From positions 2,170,001-2,234,000 of the forward strand of contig JAQSEB010000082.1 of the NCBI GenBank assembly GCA_030063045.1: a DNA stretch of 64,000 nucleotides, written 5' to 3'. Within the stretch, counting starts at the first letter, position 1. Each line of letters begins with the position of its first letter. Of the stretch, positions 36,515 through 47,638 are shown one piece after another. Position numbers and translations under genes: made by a program. Source of the DNA: Pratylenchus scribneri. Lineage: Eukaryota > Nematoda > Chromadorea > Rhabditida > Pratylenchidae. Below the pieces are notes generated by a model, which was not told the DNA's origin, ran no database searches, and saw only the letters and a program-made list of their open reading frames with translations.

Positions 36515-36775
36515 TAATTTTCCCATTTTTCCAGTGACTGTTAAACACGTCATTTCATTCGCTCTTATTAGTGCTTACTGTAATGAATATTTTATTTTAT
36601 TTTTTTACTTCCTTAATAAATTCTTTTTTATTATAAACGAATATATAAATTGCCTTAATAAATTCTAAAACTGAAATCATTTATTTCTTTGACTTTTTCT
36701 ATTTATTTCACATTTTCCATTTTATATAAAATCGACCAATTTCCACGTGTTTTAAATTTATATTTCCCAAAATTA
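36515..36775 (+). promoter_or_regulatory. Shared promoter-like module, copy 3 (Cys-rich 2)
   Basis: Carries AACACGTCATTTCATTC, GCTTACTGTAATGAATATTT, TATATAAATTGCCTTAATAA and TATATAAAATCGACC (from 36,723) in the same order as copies 1 and 2. A MITE at 36,779-36,970 separates it from the start codon at 37,168, so the distance from the TATA-like box to the ATG is about 445 bp instead of 93 bp in copy 2. Confidence 0.6.
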
Positions 36776-36778
36776 TAT

Positions 36779-36970
36779 ATGTTGGGGCGAAAGTTGAAAT
36801 TTACCCACTATTTCGCCGAAGAAGTAGAGTACAAACCTAATCCTAGACCCTAGCCCTTATCCCTAATCCCATGCTCCGAACCCCTAAACCCATATTTAAT
36901 TTTTCGATATCTCATGTTTCTCTGCTTCTCTGACGAAAATAGTGTGTAAATTTCAACTTTCGCCCCGACA
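36779..36970. mobile_element. MITE with about 50-bp arms (GGGGCGAAAGTTGAAATT)
   Basis: Left arm TGTTGGGGCGAAAGTTG..TATTTCGCCGAAGAAGTAGAG, right arm CTCTGCTTCTCTGACGAAAATA..CAACTTTCGCCCCGACA. The core is CCTAA-rich (AACCTAATCCTAGACCC, TAGCCCTTATCCCTAATCCC). No coding capacity. It is inserted between the promoter-like module and Cys-rich gene 2. Confidence 0.85.
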
Positions 36971-37167
36971 AATACATAATAAAGTAGAGTAGGAGAGAGT
37001 TGGTTTTTCAAAAATTTTGGTTCTAAAATTCATTTTCATTTTTTTTAAAAAAATTCTAATTTTCGGTTTCTCATATTTTCTTTTGTTTTTGAGTAAAAAT
37101 TCGCCATCTCTCTGCTGCTCTAATAATAAGCATTTAAACATACCAACATTCTAAATTTAGATATTAA

Positions 37168-38507
37168 ATGTATTTCCTCATTGTTTTCTTCTTTTTCCTT
37201 TGGATGCCGCCCATTTTCAATGGGTTGACCCAGTTGAATCAAGATTTAATTAATTGGGCAGATTCGGCGCACTTTACAGAAAATCTCCGAATTTACAACA
37301 ATGATTTGGCCCAATGCTTGATTAGGTGAATTTGGATCTTGTCTAAACAATATTTATATATCATTAAAAAAACCTATATAATCATAATTTTAGTAATATG
37401 CAATACTACCAGGATGGGCTGCTATTTAGAAAAGAATTGCAAGCCATATTGGATATGTCAAAAGTCAATCCAGTGAAAGCCATCCTCTCAATTCTGCAAT
37501 GCATGCCAAAATGTGAAACACTCACAATGAATCATTATAATGTAAATATCAATTTTTTATATTAAATTCAAGGGAAATTTGAGCTAGTAATTGGGATTAG
37601 AGTTAAATTACCCGGGAGCGGGTAATTGGGGTGCGGGTAACGGGTCGGTCCAAAATCCCTTGCGGGTACCCTACCCGCCTACCCTACCCGCCAACGGGTA
37701 ATTAACCCTAATTTAAATTGAATAAAACAACATTTTTATATTCTTTTATATTAAATTTATTAGAAAATAAATTTTCAAAATAATTAAATTCGATTTCATA
37801 ATAGTAGCTAATCTCTGAAAAAATTATTTAAATATAATTCATATTCCACTCATTTATTTATAATAAAGATACTCTTCCAATGTTTGGCACAACAACAGGA
37901 CAACACAAAATGTTGTGTTGATCAAATGGATAAGCTTATAATATCGTTGTCAAGAGGGTCAAAAGAAATGATAGAAAAAATGCGCGAAACATGGTTTATG
38001 CCAAAGTTAGTTCGATTCAAAATTTGAAAAAATGAAATAAAATTTGTAGAGGAGCATTTTGGAAATTGCCACTTGGAGCATTGAATAGAGAGTATGTGTT
38101 GCGTCAGTTACTCCCAAGTTATAATGAAAGGCAAGAAAAAGGAATGACACAAGAACAATTTAACAAATTAAAATCGGAAAAAATTGCTGAAATTGGCCGT
38201 GAAGTTAAATTTAATCCGAAGGAATGCATCAAATTGTGCAATGCCGAATTCCCAATTAATCCATGGTATTATTTCCCTCTGATCCGAAGTGGAGTATGCG
38301 AAGCGGTAAGAAAAGTTTGGCTTGCATATGAAAATATGAATATTTTTATTTCTGCTGTTTTATCATTTTAAAATTAATTAGCGGGAAATGACGAAAATAT
38401 TTTTTGTCCTTTCACAGATGTATAAGCCAATCAGTTATTGCCTTGTGCCATTTGGTGTGATCAAAGAGCGAACGGAAAGAGAACAGAATTTACCTATAAA
38501 GGAATGA
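37168..38507 (+). CDS. Secreted cysteine-containing protein 2, unknown family
   Basis: Five exons (37168-37325, 37394-37541, 37869-38005, 38050-38305, 38418-38507) join to 262 aa, colinear with the gene at 32,146-33,669. The signal peptide and the first 30 mature residues are almost identical to copy 1, while the middle (EERLEKEINW against NERQEKGMTQ) is more diverged and two extra cysteines appear (LQCMPKCE). Cysteines FQCLAQ, TKCCV, ECIKLC, GVCEA and SYCL are kept. The unequal divergence suggests recent gene conversion at the 5' end. Intron 2 holds a GC-rich CGGGTA repeat. Confidence 0.78.
37593..37718. repeat. GC-rich CGGGTA palindromic repeat
   Basis: Clustered CGGGTA and TACCCG words (ACCCGGGAGCGGGTAA, GCGGGTAACGGGTCGG, GGGTACCCTACCCGCC) form an imperfect inverted repeat flanked by TTAGAGTTAAATTA and TAATTAACCCTAA. 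It stands out from the AT-rich intron of Cys-rich gene 2. Probably a small foldback element. Confidence 0.6.
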
Positions 38508-39530
38508 ATTGAAGTGCCGCAATTTGAAATAAAACAATTTAAGGATGGAAATGAGAAAGTTTGGAGAAAAATTTTAATACATAAATATTAAATTAACATT
38601 TAATTGGTATTATAAATTGAATAAAATGTTTGTCATGCATAAATTAAAATATAATATCTACGTAAATATTTATTATTATTATACTTTTTATAACAATCAG
38701 CCCTTTTATGTGTCAATTAATTTCTTTTATTAATTATTTCTCAATGTTATAATATTTGCTTTTAATTTATTCAACAGTAGGATTAGCCAAAGCGTGGAAT
38801 ATGTAAAATAGAAGAAAATAAAAATCTTTTTTTTTATGATATTTGAAATATTTTTGAACACAATCCAAACGTTTGAAAAAGCAAAAATATATTTAAAAAA
38901 AATAAAAATTGATATTTGGTGAGTTGTCCTTTAATTATTTCATAAAATCTCCTTTTCCGTCATACTAGTTTTGCTTTTCACATGTTCAAACTCCATAGTC
39001 CATTATCCATTTTTTTAATAGAATCTTTCCTGCTGACAGCCTTATGAAAGATTTTCGTTACGTTTGCTCTCTCTAACATCACACTACGGGTTTCGTTTGT
39101 CCCCCATATCGTATTTATATTGATTTCGTCCAAATGCGCAAATATTACTTCCCGAAATACTTATAATAATATAATTATAAGCAAATCCAAACAACACCAT
39201 AAAAATTTAAAATATTGCAATAACCTCATATTTTTTTGCCAATACTCAATTGGTTTCTTATTTAGTAAATAAATCGTGTTTTTATAATATTTGAAGTGAT
39301 TTAAGAATACTAACTTTTTTTCATATTTCCTTTTTAAATTGTCCTTCAAAAATGCAATAAAATACCAAAGTTTTAATAGAATTTGCATTTACCAAAATTT
39401 TTACATATTTTGGCATTTTTGCGAGATATAAATTAGGACCCTGGTAATAATTCTTATTTCTGTTCATTTTCAGAATAAATTAAAAAATTATTAAATTATT
39501 TTCTTTAAAAAATTTAATTCAAAATTAAAA
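38508..39530. other. Intergenic, upstream of NHR-B
   Basis: AT-rich. The section at about 38,930-39,110 (GAATCTTTCCTG, CCTTATGAAAGATTTTCG, TTACGTTTGCTCTCTCTAAC) is repeated in inverse orientation at about 55,210-55,380, upstream of NHR-E. No gene seen. Confidence 0.55.
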
Positions 39531-42483
39531 ATGGGACGAAAAAGTAATAACAATTTGTGCTTGGTTTGCGAATCACCGAAAGCCATTAACCAATTTGGGG
39601 CAATGACTTGTCGGGCATGCGGGGCATTCTTTCGGTTTGATTAAAAAATTTTAAATATTTATTTTATAATTTTAAAGTCGGCTGATTGCGAGCAATCGTC
39701 AATATTATTGTGATTGTGATGTGAGATTGAGGGGAAAGGTGGAAACTGAAAATGCCAGAAAGCAGCGAATTTCTAATTGTCGTGGATGTCGAATGCGGAG
39801 ATGCCTTGGGGCAGGAATGAAAATAGAATGTTTGAATAAATTTCAAACAAAAAAATTGTTAATTTTTTAGCACTTAAAAAGTATACAAATAATGATATTA
39901 TTGTCAAAATGGAAATCCAGAAAATCGACACTTTTACAGGCAATTTTATGGGAATTAATTTATAATTAATTTCCTAAAATAATTCAGAAGATGTCCAAAA
40001 CCATAATTTCATCAAACAATTATTGGATATCCAAGAGAAGGCATTTATTATTTTATTGAATGTCCAGGGTTTTGGCAACAATTTTCTTGAACAATTCGAA
40101 ACATTTGAACAATTAATTCAAAGTAATGATAATTTGTTGGCTCATTCCGAATATTATAAAGTATTTTTTGCCAATTAAATTTTATTAATTTTATTTTAGA
40201 ATCGCCCAATTGAATATTTTGACAAGGCAGCATTCGAAGAGAATGTCTCGAAATATGGTCTATTCAGTCAAGAGCCAATTAATTTTACAAAAGTCTTACT
40301 TTTGTCCATTGATATTGCAAAAACATTGCCGGCATTTTATCGACTAAATCTTAGTGATCAGGCATTTTTTAAATAAATATTTAAAATGATAACTACAAAT
40401 TTTTTTTGTCGAATAATTAAACGAATCCACCCTGAATGATGGGTTATGATGGAATTTTATTATGAGAAATATTAATCAAAATTATTATCATTCAATTCGA
40501 AAAATACAATTGAATTTTGAATTGAATTTAATTTTATGGTGTTATGCTATTACTAGGTCATCTCCAGATCTCCAGTCTCCACGATGATACATAATATACA
40601 TAATAATAAAAATAAAAAATTAGGAATGAAAATATTAAAAATAATTTAAATTTTTTCCAAATGTTTTGCTTTTTTGGTTTTTCCAAATATTACTTAGTCT
40701 TTTCAAACATTTTGTGTTTACGAAAAATTTTTTTATGTTTGATAAAAACATAAAATGTTTGGAGAAACAAAAACATAAAATGTTTGGAAAACAAAAACAT
40801 AAAATGTTTGGAGAAACAAAAACATAAAATGTTTGGAGAAACAAAAGCAAAAGATGTTTGGAGAAACAAAAACATAAAATGTTTGGAGAAACAAAAACAT
40901 AAAATGTTTGGAGAAACAAAAACTTAAAATGTTTGGAGAAACAAAAACATAAAATGTTTGGAGAAACAAAAACATAAAATGTTTGGAGAAACAAAAACAT
41001 AAAATGTTTGGAGAAACAAAAGCAAAAGATGTTTGGAGAAACAAAAACATAAAATGTTTGGAGAAACAAAAACATAAAATGTTTGGAGAAACAAAAACTT
41101 AAAATGTTTGGAAAACAAAAACATAAAATGTTTGGAAAACAAAAACATAAAATGTTTGGAGAAACAAAAACATAAAATGTTTGGAAAACAAAAACATAAA
41201 ATGTTTGGAGAAACAAAAACATAAAATGTTTGGAGAAACAAAAACATAAAAAATGTTTGGAGAAACAAAAACATAAAATGTTTGGAAAACAAAAACATAA
41301 AATGTTTGGAGAAACAAAAACATAAAATGTTTGGAAAACAAAAACATAAAATGTTTGGAAAACAAAAACATAAAATGTTTGGAGAAACAAAAACATAAAA
41401 TGTTTGGAGAAACAAAAACATAAAATGTTTGGAGAAACAAAAACATAAAATGTTTGGAGAAACAAAAGCAAAAGATGTTTGGAGAAACAAAAACATAAAA
41501 TGTTTGGAGAAACAAAAACATAAAATGTTTGGAGAAACAAAAACTTAAAATGTTTGGAAAACAAAAACATAAAAAATGTTTGGAAAACAAAAACATAAAA
41601 TGTTTGGAGAAACAAAAACATAAAATGTTTGGAGAAACAAAAACATAAAAAATGTTTGTAGAAACAAAAACATAAAATGTTTGGAAAACAAAAACATAAA
41701 ATGTTTGGAGAAACAAAAACATAAAATGTTTGGAAAACAAAAACATAAAATGTTTGGAAAACAAAAACATAAAATGTTTGGAGAAACAAAAACACAAAAT
41801 ATTCGGAAACACAATATTATTTAGGAAAATCGTTAACTAATAAATTTATTAAAGATGATTTCGGTTGGCGGTTTTGCAGCGGCAAGTTCAATTTTAATTG
41901 GCCGCTTCAATTCATTGATGATTAATGCCGAAACGGATGTCATAGAAATTATTGATTATCCGGTTGTCAAATTGTTCACAAATTTTACAAATTGCAAAGA
42001 ACCAGTGTTAGTTTTGAATAAATATAAATAAAAGATTAAGAAATTATTTCAAGGATTAAAAATTTGGCGGAAGCCGTCTTTGATTTGCCAATGAAGCATT
42101 TCCGTCAAATTGGCCCAAGTAAAGAGGAATTTGTTCTCATTTTAGCATTGTTGTTTACAAATTCAAGTACGAATAAAAAAAACTTTTTTATTTATAACAA
42201 ATATTAATAATAAAATTAAGCAACCCCATCTCTTTCAAAATATGGCCAAGGGATTATGAATGCAGAGACAGAAAAATATGCAAAAATATTACTTCGATTC
42301 CAACAACGGCAATTTGGGGAGCAAAAGGGCGCACTTCGATTTTCGGAATGCCTTCAATTGCTTTGGAATGCAATTAGTTCCGTTCAAAAGCATCGTGAAT
42401 TGATTGTCTATATGGATAGCGTTTATGAGCAGGGACGTTTTGATAAAATAATGCCAAAGATATTGGCACATTTGGTTGCTTAA
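39531..42483 (+). CDS. Nuclear hormone receptor, copy B
   Basis: Eight exons (39531-39634, 39678-39829, 39871-39939, 39988-40160, 40200-40361, 41855-42006, 42054-42166, 42221-42483) join to 395 aa. DNA-binding domain: CLVC, CRACGAFFR, RLIASNRQYYCDCD, CRGCRMRRCLGAGM. Ligand-binding domain: LPAFYRLNLSDQ, SSILIGRFNS, EIIDYPVVKLF, KEEFVLILALLF, ending AHLVA. Introns 3 (39,940-39,987) and 5 (40,362-41,854) both start GC. Intron 5 is 1.49 kb because it contains a 25-bp minisatellite. The closest paralog is NHR-E, in inverse orientation 11 kb away. The frame is intact if the GC introns are spliced. Confidence 0.82.
40742..41805 (-). repeat. 25/24-bp minisatellite in NHR-B intron 5
   Basis: About 43 tandem units. 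The main unit is 25 bp (ATGTTTGGAGAAAC then AAAAACATAAA), with a 24-bp variant lacking one base (ATGTTTGGAAAAC) and rarer GCAAAAG and ACTTAAA forms. Variants recur in the same order in several places, which points to higher-order duplication of groups of units. Because 25 is not a multiple of three and the unit lacks minus-strand stops, all three minus frames stay open for hundreds of codons. This gives false ORFs of up to 386 codons. Confidence 0.92.
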
Positions 42484-43649
42484 ATCTTTTTGATGAAAAT
42501 TGTATTTAATTGAATTTAATTTTTTTCCATTTTGTCATTACCCAGACCCAATCATAAGTCATAATATTCAGGATATATTTATGTATTATAAATATAATTA
42601 TGATCTTGATTAATTAATTAATTTTTTTGTGTGAATAAAATTTTTATTTACCTTATTTTAAATAATTTTTTGACGATAAAATTTCCAACAAATATATCAA
42701 TTCAAATTTATATAAAATAAATATTTTTTATTCCAAACATTTTTTTATAAATCGAAACATCATATTTTACAATTAGAACAAGTTTTATCAAATCAGAAAT
42801 GTTTTTGCAACAAGTTATTAGAAATCAGTGTTATTTAAGAATCCAGCAGAATGAAATACTCCAATATGAAAAATTCACACTTATATTTATTCAATGTTTT
42901 GGAAATTTTAATTAGTTTGATTTAAAAACGTTTTTTAATTCATTTTTTGCAGAAATTATCTTCGAAACAATTAGAAAATGGACTCATTTGAAACATCATT
43001 TTTATAAATAATACACAAAATAATATATTTTCCATTTGAATGATTGCCTGTTGCCTCTTCCAACTGCTAAATGCCCATGAAAAATGATCAAGAGTTTTGA
43101 TTTTCAAAACCGATTTGAGATCACCCATAAATTTTTGAATGATCAACCATTTATTTTTGGGGAAAAGAAAGCAAATGGCAAATGAACTGCTAGCTGCCTA
43201 TAAGGCAAATTGAAATTGAATATTCAAAACAAATAAAGTTATTTTATCCTATCATTCCTCATTTTTTATTATTATAACAATAAAATTTTACTTTGAGCAT
43301 CGAATCATGGACTATTTTCATTTTAATTTATTTTAATAAAATTATTTTAAATTTAATTTCTTCGGAAATTTCCCTTCTCAGAAGTGTATAATAATTATAT
43401 TCAGTGGAATCGGATATAGCATATTATTATAATATTAGAGAATTAATTTTGCCTTTCGCATTTATCGATTGCCAACTGTGCAAATTTTCCTAAAATTCCA
43501 CATTCATTTTCACTCTCGTTTAAAAATAATTAAAACTAGCACGGGGTCAAGTCATGTGATATGACATGTAAATTTCTCTTCAATTGTACAATTTTATTTC
43601 AGTCAAAAAATTTTTCAAATAATCTTTTTTTTCAATTCCTATTAATAAA
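42484..43649. other. Intergenic NHR-B to NHR-C
   Basis: AT-rich. Holds a diverged copy of the NHR upstream module at about 42,950-43,200 (rc of CATTTGCTTTC, TGATCATTC, GATCTC) about 0.45-0.7 kb upstream of NHR-C. The minus-strand frame across it is not supported as a gene. Confidence 0.5.
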
Positions 43650-45175
43650 ATGGGACGAAAATGCAGCAACAATTCGTGCATGGTTTGCGAATCACCAAAT
43701 GCCATTTCCCAATTCGGAGCAATGGCTTGTCGAGCATGCGGAGCATTCTTTCGGTTTGTTGATATAGGCCATAATATTTCACTTGCATCATTTAATAATG
43801 AATTATTTAAAACTAATTCCGACGGTTATTATAGGCGACTTGTCCTCAGTAATCGTAAATATCATTGCGATTGTGATGTGAGATTGAGGGGAAAGGTGGA
43901 AATGGAAAGTGAAATTGCCAGAAAAATGCGATTTTCCAAATGTCGTGGATGTCGATTGAAGCGATGTCTCGAGGCCGGGATGAAAAAAGAATGTTGGAAT
44001 AAATTGAAATTAAATTTTAAAATTAAATATAATTTTTTAAGCTGTTAAAAATCGCGAAAAAAGTCAACTCATCAAAATGGAAAATAATATCAGCATTTTT
44101 AACGGTTAATTTAATAATTTTGATTAATTTATTATAAAATGAATTTATAGAAGATGACAAGGATTTTATTTTCCTAAAAAAATTGTTGGACATTGAAGAG
44201 AAAGCCAATCTTGTTTTCCTGAATGTTATTGGATTTCCAAACAGTTTTGTTGATCATTTCGACTCATTTGAAGAATTGATACAAAGCAAAGATAATTTAT
44301 TGGCTCATGCAGAATTATTTAAGGTTGATCAATCAATAATTTAGTTATTATTATTTATTTTTAGAATCGACCAATTATATTTTTTGATAAGAAAGAATTT
44401 GAGGAAAATGTTGCGAAAAGAGGAATTTTTTATATGGAACCAATTTCCTTTACCAAAACATTGCTAATAGCAATTGACGTTGCAAAAAATTTTCCAGCAT
44501 TTTCTCGATTAAATCTGAATGATCAGGCAAGAATAAGTTGACTATTTTAAAAAGTTTGAAATTTAAAGCTGGTCGCTGTAAACAATTTTGCACAGTCAGC
44601 AGGCTTTTTAATTGGCCGCTTTAATTCAATGAAATTAAATTCTGAGACAGAATTGATGGAAATTATTGATTATCCTTTTGTTAAATTATATACTCTGTCA
44701 AATTCCGGGGAACCTGTGTTCGACCTTTATTTTATTAATTAAATTATTTAAAAAAAATTTCAGAATTAAAAATTTGGCGGAAGCTATTTTCGGCATTCCA
44801 ATGAAAAATTTTTTGCAAATTTCTCCAAGCCGAGAAGAATTTGTACTCATTTTGGGATTATTGTTCACAAATTCCGGTAATATTCAAATAAAATTAATAT
44901 TTTATTATTAAGCAATCTCATCCATTTCTAAATATGGCCAAGCGATAATGAATGAGGAGACAGAAAAATATTCAAAAATATTGCTTCGATTTCAACAAAT
45001 GAAATTTGGGGAGCAAAAGGGCGCACTTCGATATGCGGAATGTCTTCAGCTGCTTTCGAGCTCAATTTACTCGGCCCAGAAGTATAGAGAATTACTTGTT
45101 TACGTTGATACGATAATTCAACAGGGAAGTTTTTCGGCAGTGATGCCAAAAATATTACTTCCATTGGTCACATAA
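43650..45175 (+). CDS. Nuclear hormone receptor, copy C
   Basis: Eight exons (43650-43753, 43835-43992, 44042-44104, 44151-44323, 44365-44526, 44569-44717, 44764-44876, 44913-45175) give 394 aa. Zinc modules: CMVC, CRACGAFFR, then RRLVLSNRKYHCDCD, CRGCRLKRCLEAGM. Ligand-binding domain: FPAFSRLNLNDQ, GFLIGRFNS, EIIDYPFVKLY, REEFVLILGLLF, ILLPLVT. Intron 1 (43,754-43,834) is exactly 81 nt and has no stop in frame, so retention would insert 27 residues between the zinc modules. Splicing restores the canonical FFRR spacing and is preferred. Intron 5 (44,527-44,568, 42 nt) is GC-AG and aligns with a coding segment of NHR-A. Confidence 0.85.
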
Positions 45176-45436
45176 ATTAAATTTGGAAATGAAATTGATG
45201 ATGAAGATGAACTATATTAATCTTTTTTATGAAATTTTATTTTATTATTATATCTACAGTATTATCTTATTAGTATTATACATTATATTTACAAATGAAT
45301 TCAATTTATATAAATACATTTATTGAAAATACATTTTTAAATATAATTCATCAAATGGTTATTTTCACTAACTATGATTAAATTATTGAAATAAGAAACT
45401 TAAGACACTTGCTAGTTTTTAATTTCTGATGAGTCC

Positions 45437-45885
45437 TTTCCGGAAAACTTAATTAAAATTTTTCCGGAAGAATTAAAATCTTTCCGGAAAATTGAATTAA
45501 AATCTTTTCGGAAAAGTGAATTAAATTCTTTCCGGAAAACTTAATTAAATTCTTTCCGGAAAAGTGAATTAAATTCTTTCCGGAAAAGTGAATTAAATTC
45601 TTTCCGGAAAAGTGAATTAAATTCTTTCCGGAAAAGTGAATTAAATTCTTTCCGGAAAAGTGAATTAAATTCTTTCCGGAAAAGTGAATTAAATTCTTTC
45701 CGGAAAAGTGAATTTAAATTCTTTCCGGAAAACTTAATTAAATTCTTTCCGGAAAACTTAATTAAATTCTTTCCGTAAAATTAATTAAATTCTTTCCGGA
45801 AAACTGAATTAAAATCTTTCCGGAAAATTGAATTAAATTCTTTCCGTAAAATTAATTAAATTCTTTCCGGAAAAATGAATTAAAG
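45437..45885 (-). repeat. 24-bp tandem array with TTCCGGAA core, array 3
   Basis: About 18 units of the same 24-bp repeat as 18.8-20.4 kb, in reverse complement (CTTTCCGGAAAA, then GTGAATTAAATT). It starts 262 bp after the NHR-C stop, so its position and orientation relative to the receptor gene match the arrays downstream of NHR-A. Confidence 0.9.
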
Positions 45886-45954
45886 ATTTCCCAGTAGTTT
45901 TAAGATCATTTTTTTAAATTTATTTTGTTTTTTTTTTGCCACTATTAAACAAAT

Positions 45955-46175
45955 TCCAACAAACTCACGTGAAACATCATTTATATTATAAAATGTACAT
46001 TCGCTATATTTATGTATAATATAATATTTTCGATTTTGCATGACCCATAATGATCAAGCGTTTACATTATTACAGTTGATCTGAGGTCATCCAAATATTA
46101 TTTGTAGAATGATCAGACATTAATAATATGGGGGAAAAGCGGGGGGCAAATGGCCTGGCTGCCTAAAAGCCAAAT
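45955..46175 (+). promoter_or_regulatory. NHR upstream module, copy before NHR-D
   Basis: On the minus strand it reads GCCATTTGCC, TGATCATTCTACAAA, GATCAACTGT, CGCTTGATCATTA and GATGTTTCACGTGAG, matching 22,834-23,180. It lies 1.5 kb upstream of NHR-D. The Tc1/mariner-like element at 46,361-47,276 lies between the two and probably displaced it. Confidence 0.55.
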
Positions 46176-46360
46176 TGAATAAATAAGCAAATAAAGTAAT
46201 TTTATGCCATCTATTCTCATTTCCTCTTATTCTAATAAAAATTCTAATTAGTGACATTTTAGATTAATTTTTCTCATGGGCTAATTCCAATTTGATATAA
46301 TTTTACTAAAAAATATGATTAATTTAATTTTCCCGAGAATTTTTGTTCCTCTAATTGTAT

Positions 46361-47276
46361 AAGGGTGCGAGAAAAGTCCTTGGACTATTTTTAAAATGAA
46401 ATTTTGGACACTGATATGCAAAATTTTAAAAATTTCTTTTTATATTCAAATTCTTTGCATAATTTTACCCTTAAATTAATTGAGAAATAAAATTTTATGA
46501 TCTTCCATTAGCATATTATAATTTATTTAAAAAAGATCCATTCATTTTGAAGCTGAAAATCCCGATTTTAGGAGAAAATTCTTTTAATTATAACTCGAAA
46601 TTGTGTGAATGAAAATTAAAAAAATTTTTAGGAATAATAACCCCATATATTTTCTTTAAAATGCACCAAAAATTTTTATCCCTACCTTAAATGTAAAAAA
46701 GGGGCATCAAAAAAGACTCAGAAAATGGCGCGGACTGGGGGAAATCCAAAATCGGTTTAAAATTGTCCCTCAAAAATGTTCTCAAAATTAGATTGCTTCT
46801 CTTAAAATTTGCCTTTTTCATAAAATTAGATATGGGAATAATATGTAGTCAAATTGATTCAAAATGGATGACGCAATTACGAATTTTAAAATTTTTAAAT
46901 TTTACGGATCAAATTTTCAATTTTGTTACCAAAATAGTCCCTCTAGGCTAATTTTTTTAAATTTTAATATTTTAATTTCCTCTTTTGGTATTTTTTCAAA
47001 CAATATCTGAATTAATGGAAAAAATAATTAAAAATTTGTAATATTTTTTTATAAGTTTGGAAAAAATTTAAATGCGCCTAAAAAATAGGCGGACATTTGG
47101 ACCTTAAGGATGAAATATATTTTTGGCCGCCTCTCAAATGTGAAACTTAATATTTAAAAAAATTTTTATATTTGACTCATATTGATACATAATTAAGCCA
47201 AATAATAAAAAAATTGTCCAATAGGATATATTTTTATAAGGAAATTTCCGAGTCCAAAGACTTTTCTCGCACCCTG
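46361..47276. mobile_element. Non-autonomous Tc1/mariner-like element
   Basis: Terminal inverted repeats of about 27 bp: GGGTGCGAGAAAAGTCC then TTGGACT at the left, and AGTCCAAAG then ACTTTTCTCGCACCC at the right. TA dinucleotides flank the ends, as expected for TA target sites. About 0.9 kb long. The interior is AT-rich with no transposase frame that I can recognise, so it is non-autonomous or decayed. Confidence 0.75.
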
Positions 47277-47638
47277 TATTCATTATTCAATTAAATTTGA
47301 TGCCACTTATTAGAAAAAGTGGTTTATCTCTTTTTATGAGAGTAAAATATTTCGCATTTATCGATTGCAAACTGCGCAAATATTAATTCCATTCCTCATT
47401 CAATTTTACTCTCAATAAAAAATATAATTTTAGTCTATCAAAACTAGTATATTTGGGCTAGTCTAGTTGCTAATTTTCCTAGTTGCCAATTTTAATTTTT
47501 ATTTAATGCAAATTCCCATTCAATTCCACATTCAACAATTTCATTCCCCAATCCCCACCATAAATATAAATACCTATATAATTTATTCAAACTAATTTTT
47601 CTCATTTCCAATTTAAAAGTAAAATTAAACATTAATAA

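Noticed and set aside
40635..41814. ORFs of up to 386 codons on the minus strand, repetitive F, C, S, K, H and N protein
   Set aside because: They lie entirely in the 25/24-bp minisatellite within NHR-B intron 5. All three minus frames are open because the unit lacks minus-strand stops, and there is no splice or start context.
43754..43834. Reading the NHR-C first exon through as one 132-codon frame
   Set aside because: Read-through inserts 27 residues between the zinc modules. Splicing at CG|GTTTGT and ATAG|G restores the spacing seen in NHR-A, -B and -E. Kept as a possible retained isoform.
46763..46951. 62-codon ORF in the Tc1/mariner-like element as a transposase remnant
   Set aside because: Too short, with no recognisable catalytic or helix-turn-helix motif.
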